NCBI GenBank assembly: GCA_017893485.1
Contig: CM030363.1
Span: 112,029,073 to 112,093,072 of the forward strand
Reading direction: 5' to 3'
DNA: 64,000 nucleotides
Source of the DNA: Hemerocallis citrina
Lineage: Eukaryota > Streptophyta > Magnoliopsida > Asparagales > Asphodelaceae
The position numbers and the translations under genes were made by a program. How positions within the stretch are numbered: the first letter of the stretch is position 1; every line of letters begins with the position of its first letter. A model generated the notes under the pieces. It made no database searches, had not been told where the DNA came from, and saw nothing but the letters and a program-made list of their open reading frames with translations. Below, piece by piece: positions 59,202-64,000 of this stretch.

Positions 59202-59604
59202 GCAATGTTGCATCGTAAGTATGAATGTCTGCATTAGTCATTAAGTTCATATCATACACTGATTAGGATAGTCACTTTTCCTTTTGCATTCTACTTTGTG
59301 ATTGTTCAATTAAGGAATTGCTGTATTATACCATTGCATCAGTTGTATGCAACTGACGTAACCGTAGTTTTCAAGTTGCAAGACTCGGATTAGCGAGCGA
59401 CATGGAGTTGAGTTGATGATAATGGATGCTACAATATTTTGAATATTATAAATTGTATTTCTTTCATGTAATTTCCTGTTGCGTATTGTAATTAATACCA
59501 TTGTAATGAAAAAGTTTTAAATTCCTTGTATTTTTGTACAAAAATTGAAGTAAAGATCCTGTTTGTGCTACTAATTACACATTTTTGGAATTCGGGGCGT
59601 TACA
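59202..59604 (+). mobile_element. Family C large LTR, right part
   Basis: The last ~400 bp of the family C LTR begin at 59202-59206 (duplicated GCAAT). It includes 'CAGTTGTATGCAACTGACG', 'ACTCGGATTAGCGAGC', the poly(A)-like 'ATGAAAAAGTTTTAAATTC' and the end GGGGCGTTACA, all matching the minus-strand copy at 12910-13190. Confidence 0.88.
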
Positions 59605-60040
59605 GATATATTCTCATCTACTTATTTTTAAAAGAAAGCCTAACGTCTTAACACAACTTGAAGTTCGAGAAATGAGTTATGTATTGGAATCATGAAACTA
59701 AAATTTAGATATATGAGTTAGGAGCTTGAAGTTCAAATTTAAATATTCATTTAAAAAAAAATATATTTGTATCTGTTTCGTTATGATCATGTATACCCTT
59801 TTAATTTTCTATATTTTATTCCTGTTACTGAAAGGATGTCAAACATTGCTAAACTCTATTTTAAGGCTCTTCGATCAACGATGAAAATTATTTATCATGA
59901 CAATTGCATGCTAAAATCCATTTGCGATCGAAAAAACTTGGTGATACTATTGCTTAAGGAAATAAAATGCATCCCGAGGACAAAGTATCCACTCTTATTT
60001 TCTGCATCATCATATACAAGATGATTTGAAAAATGTATAC
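59605..60040 (+). pseudogene. gag: Copia 1 leader end and gag start
   Basis: After the GATAT duplication the copia 1 leader continues with 'CTTGAAGTTC' repeats like those at 45530-45700. An ATG at 59836 begins 'MSNIAKLYFKAL', close to the N-terminus of small plant Ty1/copia Gag proteins ('MSNLAKL.F.AL'). A shifted frame further on reads 'KNLGDTIA.GNKMHPEDKVS', also typical. The frame is broken and the gene is cut at 60041 by the copia 2 LTR. Family assignment is by recognition of this N-terminal pattern. Confidence 0.5.
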
Positions 60041-61532
60041 TGTTAGTTTTCGAGGGTAATCTCAGATTAATTACACAGCGGACAATTTACAAAAAAAATA
60101 TCAAAACCTAGCCATGGATCCATTCGAAAACCATAAATCGTGTTTAGGAGTTATACCTTGAAGATGATTCTGCTTTCTCCACAATATGCTAATCACAGCA
60201 CTACAATATTGTGGTGCCACTACGGTATCCACACGAACGGATCAATCAAGCTTTCCCTCACGCTGTGGTGCTAGCTACGGGAAGGGCATGTTCCTCACGA
60301 TCTCTCTCTCACAATTTCTGTGACAGCTAGGGTTTTCTTATGTGTCACTTTTCACAGATACATATCATATATATAGGTACATAAAATCAACCCTAAGAGA
60401 GTAATAAGGCTGTTGGAATCATAATCTGACCTGGCTCAGATTCGTGTGTGGGCGTTTGAATTTTAGTCTGCCCATTTAAATAAATGAAATTTCCAAACAA
60501 TGTCAGGAGTCCAAGTCTTACTTGGATCCCCAATTAAATTCATCTTATGAATTTAAATCCCAATTTCGATCCATCCTAAGTGTGTGACCCTATATGTTTC
60601 CATTACGTTGATAGCAATACTAAAATCATATTCTAGTATTACAAACAGTGAGCGGTAATATATTACTGCTACTCAAGTAACGGGAATATCAGTGATTAGA
60701 CATAACCTATCAGTGACCAATGTTACCATGTAGTCTAGTCCCTTTGTCAATATGTCTTAATTGACCACAAGACATAGAGCGTGTCATCCTTGTATAGTTC
60801 AATCTTTGGTTTCTTGATGTCTGGGTAGACTAACTAAAAAAAAGGAGCTCAGTATCTCATATTGACCCATTTGAGCATGGCCATGCATTTTGCAGTCTCA
60901 CTCAATCAAGGGGCCCATAGTTATCGCTCCTATTATGTAAAAGGGAAAAATCCTATCTAAGTCACTGACATCCCTCCGCATGATTTGTTGTATATTCAAT
61001 AGTCACCTTATTACAAACAATGTTTGACGACATTAAATATATAACTTCTCATGTAGGGAACCGTAGTGACTTCAAGTCAAAGGACTACATACACCATGGC
61101 CATAGTAAGAACCGCTTATGACACTGACATAACGATCCATGCAGCATTCTCATGGTGGGTCAGTCCAGTACATTATTACTCTGATATGTACCCATGTGAA
61201 GACTTGATATCTCATATCCATGACCGATGAGATATGGTCATCAGTCTACGTACATACTAGTCTCTATGTATTATCGTTATCCTAATCACAATAATACTTG
61301 ACTAGGGACATTTAAGAGTATTGTTCTGATTACAACCAAAAAGATTTAACAATAAAGTCATGCACTTGATATCCCGAGGTATTGAACCTACTATTCTAAG
61401 GACTTCATTATGTTCATTTCATCACAATAAACAACAAAATAAATGAAATGACTCATATATGAAATAAATATTATGATACAATGTAAACTAGTAATGTCAA
61501 TATAAAACTGGTCTCTAGGGCATACACTAACG
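60041..61532 (-). mobile_element. Copia 2 3' LTR (about 1.49 kb), minus strand
   Basis: On the minus strand the LTR begins (C/T)GTTAGTGTATGCCCTAG right after AAGTGGGAGAT (61533-61543) and ends ...CTAACA at 60041, so the ends form TGTTAG...CTAACA with one mutated base (G at 61532). A TATA region (CTATATATATGATATG, minus strand, about 60361-60376) is followed by 'AAACCCTAGCTGTCACAG'. TATAC (60036-60040) is the candidate target duplication; the partner is outside the window. Confidence 0.75.
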
Positions 61533-61543
61533 ATCTCCCACTT
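61533..61543 (-). other. Polypurine tract of copia 2
   Basis: AAGTGGGAGAT on the minus strand lies between the RNase H stop and the LTR start, the standard plant Ty1/copia arrangement. Confidence 0.75.
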
Positions 61544-61552
61544 GCACTAGAG

Positions 61553-62028
61553 CTAATCAGACATAAATCTAATGCCTGTAGATTTAGTGTGACTCTCATA
61601 CTTTCGCTGTACAGGAGGCTTTGTCAGTGGGTCAGCGATGTCATCATCTGTCGGTACTCTGCATATCTTCACACCTCCTCTATCGATGATCTCTCGAATG
61701 AGATGGAAGTGCCTAAGTATATGTTTGGATTGCTGGTGAGATCTAGGTTCCTTAGCTTGTGCACTGGCCTCATTGTTATCACAATAGTGGTCCACCGGGT
61801 CCACAATGCTAGGAACCACGCCAAGATCATTGATGAACTTTCTGATCCAAACAGCCTTCTTTGCTGCATGGGAGGCAGTAATATACTCAGCCACTGTGGT
61901 AGAATCAGTTACTGTCTCTTGCTTCGAACTCTTCCAGCACACAACTCCACCATTTAGGAAAAACACAAAACCCGATTGCAATTTGGAGTCATCCTTATCG
62001 GACTGGAAGCTAGCATCAGTGTAACCCT
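61553..62028 (-). pseudogene. rnh: Copia 2 RNase H
   Basis: The RNase H domain at the end of Ty1/copia pol. It reads 'SGFVFFLNGGVVCWKSSKQE', 'DSTTVAEYITASHAAKKAVW', 'LGVVPSIVDPVDHYCDNNEA', 'RSHQQSKHILRHFHLIREII' and 'DDDIADPLTKPPVQRKYESH'. The usual STTEAEYIA motif reads STTVAEYIT, so a catalytic Glu is changed to Val. It is joined to RT through a frameshift in an A run near 62032-62038. Confidence 0.88.
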
Positions 62029-62029
62029 T

Positions 62030-63040
62030 TTAAAAAAACACTTCCTCGACTCCATATACCAAGAAAGAATACTTAGTCCTTCTTAAGTACTTAAGGATGT
62101 TCTTGACAGCAGTCCAGTGACTCTCACCAGGATCTGACTGACACTTGTTCGTCATGCTCAAAGCATATGAGACATCTGGACAATTACATAACATGGCATA
62201 CATGATAGATCCAATTGCAGATGCATATAGAATCCAAGTCATGCGATCTCTTTCATCATGAGTAGAAGGACATTGAGCCTTAGACAGGCTTACACCTTGC
62301 GACATAGGGAGGAATTCTTTCTTGGACTCTTGCATATTGAAGCGTTTCAATACTTTGTCTATGTATGTACTCTGACTCAGGCCAAGCAGTCTCCTTGATC
62401 TATCTCTATAGATCTTGATGCCTAATACACAGGTAGCTTCACCTAAGTCCTTCACTGAAAAGCAATTTCCTAGCCAAGTCTTTACATACTGTAAGGTATG
62501 TATGTCATTCCCGATGAGTAGTATGTAATCTACATACAACACCAAAAATACAACTGTGCTCCCACTAACCTTCTTGTAGACCCAAGGTTCAACTTGGTTC
62601 TTGATGAAACCAAACTCTTTGATTGCATCATCGAAACAAAGATTCCAGCTTCTAAAAGCTTTTTAATCCATAAGTGGATTATTGCAGTTTACACACCTTT
62701 CCAGCATCCTTTGGTGTGACAAAACCTTCAGGCTGTGTCATGTACACATCCTCGAGAAGATTTCCATTTAGGAAAGCAGATCCATCTGCCAGATTTCATA
62801 ATCATGATATGCTGCAATAGTAAGCAAGATCTGAATGGATTTAAGCATGGCAACTGGGGAAAAAGTCTCATCATAGTCTACACCATGAACTTGCTTGAAA
62901 CCTTTAGCCACCAACCACCCCTTAAAGGTATGCACATTACAATCCATGTCAGTTTTCTTCTTGAACCCATTTGCACCCACAGGTTTTACCCCTGTAGGTG
63001 GGTCTACCAAGGTTCATACTTGGTTGGTATACATGGATTC
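62030..63040 (-). pseudogene. rt: Copia 2 reverse transcriptase
   Basis: The Ty1/copia reverse transcriptase, broken into pieces. The N-terminal piece (62768-63010) reads 'TDMDCNVHTFKGWLVAKGFK', 'VDYDETFSPVAMLKSIQILL' and 'YEIWQMDLLS'. The middle is in other frames with stops. The C-terminal piece (62030-62545) reads 'VLYVDYILLIGNDIHTLQYV', 'DLGEATCVLGIKIYRDRS', 'GLSQSTYIDKVLKRFNMQ' and 'ASAIGSIMYAMLCNCPDVSY'. The catalytic YVDD is YVDY, so the second active-site Asp is lost. Frameshifts and this change make it inactive. Confidence 0.92.
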
Positions 63041-64000
63041 CATCTTAGATTTCATGGCCACAAGCCATTTCTCAGAATCTGGGCCTTTTACATCTTTCTC
63101 ATAAGTCGTAGGCTAATCCTGATTTACGAGTAATATATCACCATGTCGAGTCACAGGAAATCCATATCTCGGGTTGATGAGGTATCCTACTAGACTTATG
63201 TAGACCTTGTGCTACTTGAGTAGTGGTTGTTCCATTTCCACCTTTGGTTTGCTGCTACTTTGCAAAGTTTGAATTTCTTCAAGTTCTATTATTTTCCCAC
63301 TGGTTCTTTTGGAGACAAATTCTCTCTTTAGGAACACAACAATCCGTACGACAAACACTTTACCTTCGGTCGGATTATAGAAATAGTATCCCCTAGTTTC
63401 CTTGGGGTATCCTACAAAGATACACTTATCAGATTTGAGACCAAGTTTATCAGGGACTTGGCGCCTTACATAGACTTCACAACCCAAAATCTTCATAAAA
63501 GACACACTAGGACGCCTCCCAGTCCATATCTCATATTATGTCTCTTGAACCATTTTAGATGGAACACGGTTAAGTGTAAAAACAGTTGTTAATAGAGCAT
63601 GTCCCTAGAAGGAGTTTGGAAGATCTGCATGACTCATCATTGATCGGATAATGTCTAACAAGGTTCGGTTCCGCCTTTCAGAGACACCATTCCATTGCGA
63701 TGTTCCAGGGGATTGAGTTGAGATATTATTCCGCACGCTTTTAGATGGTCATTAAAATCTTGGCTTAGGTACTCACCACCTCGATCTGGTCAAAGGGCTT
63801 TAATACTTTTACCAAGTTTGTTTTGCACCCCATTCTTGATTTCTTTGAACTTTTCAAATAACTCTGATTTGTGTTTCATCAGATACACAAATCCATATCT
63901 ACTGAAGTTATCAGTAAATGTAATGAAGTACTACAAACCTCATCTAGCCAATGTGTTGAAAGGTCCGCAGACATCACTATGTATGTCATAAAAGATCATT
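63041..64000 (-). pseudogene. int: Copia 2 integrase (continues beyond window)
   Basis: Ty1/copia integrase core and C-terminus in several frames. From 64000 downward: 'DVCGPFNTLA', a diverged 'YGFVYLMKHKSELFEKFKE' region, 'DRGGEYLSQDFNDHLKACG', 'WNGVSERRNRTLLDIIRSMM' and 'SHADLPNSF'. The integrase-RT linker at 63212-63505 then reads 'MKILGCEVYVRRQVPDKLGL', 'CIFVGYPKETRGYYFYNP' and 'VFVVRIVVFLKREFV'. Several stops and frameshifts are present. Gag, protease and the 5' LTR should lie beyond 64000. Confidence 0.88.

Overview
The window is plant nuclear DNA made almost entirely of LTR retrotransposons inserted into one another. Plant origin is inferred from Ty3/gypsy reverse transcriptase, an extra archaeal-type RNase H, Ty1/copia pol, plant-type splice sites, and a TRIM primed by initiator tRNA-Met. 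I found no intact cellular gene, rRNA, tRNA or CRISPR. The long Pro/Ser/Arg-rich reading frames lie in GC-rich LTR leaders and are not credible genes.

Two nests explain most of the sequence. Nest 1 (about 3.1-43.1 kb) is a forward, internally deleted Tat-like gypsy element, here 'gypsy 1'. Its gag-protease remnant is at 3143-4538, its pol remnant at 7691-8115, its 3' tandem arrays at 8391-12909 and 35176-37194, and its 3' LTR at 42581-43070. Into it went large solo LTRs at 4539-7685, 8891-11963 and 37195-40575 ('family A') and a minus-strand 'family C' LTR whose ends are at 12910 and 35175. Inside family C lies a second, minus-strand Tat element, 'gypsy 2' (about 14926-35146), with gag, protease, RT, two RNases H and integrase, and an antisense intron-containing extra gene at 16.6-19.0 kb. 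Gypsy 2 carries a family A solo LTR (19952-24200) and a 'family D' LTR (28107-32280), which itself contains a 767-bp TRIM (29364-30130). The depth is five levels.

Nest 2 (about 44.2-60.0 kb) is a forward copia remnant ('copia 1', LTR about 44220-44451, gag start 59836). It was split by a family C LTR (45733-59604), which was split by two tandem family A LTRs (48950-52240 and 52246-59201); the second was split by a minus-strand family D LTR (55201-58887). A minus-strand copia element ('copia 2', 3' LTR 60041-61532, pol to 64000) enters copia 1 gag and runs off the window.

Most insertions are proved by matching 5-bp target-site duplications (CTCGA, GAATT, GTTTC, CTTCT, CTTTT, TCCAC, GCAAT, GATAT) and TG...CA ends. 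The left edge (85-3142) holds two broken family A LTRs head to head. The most unusual features are the common gene-like layout of the 3-4 kb LTRs (TATA, GC-rich exon, conserved 5' splice site, intron with arrays and a conserved hairpin, conserved 3' splice site), the tandem LTR pair, twin CAGTCGACTG motifs shared by an LTR and the TRIM inside it, and arrays whose every ~60-bp unit is a hairpin. Family letters and gypsy/copia numbers are local labels.
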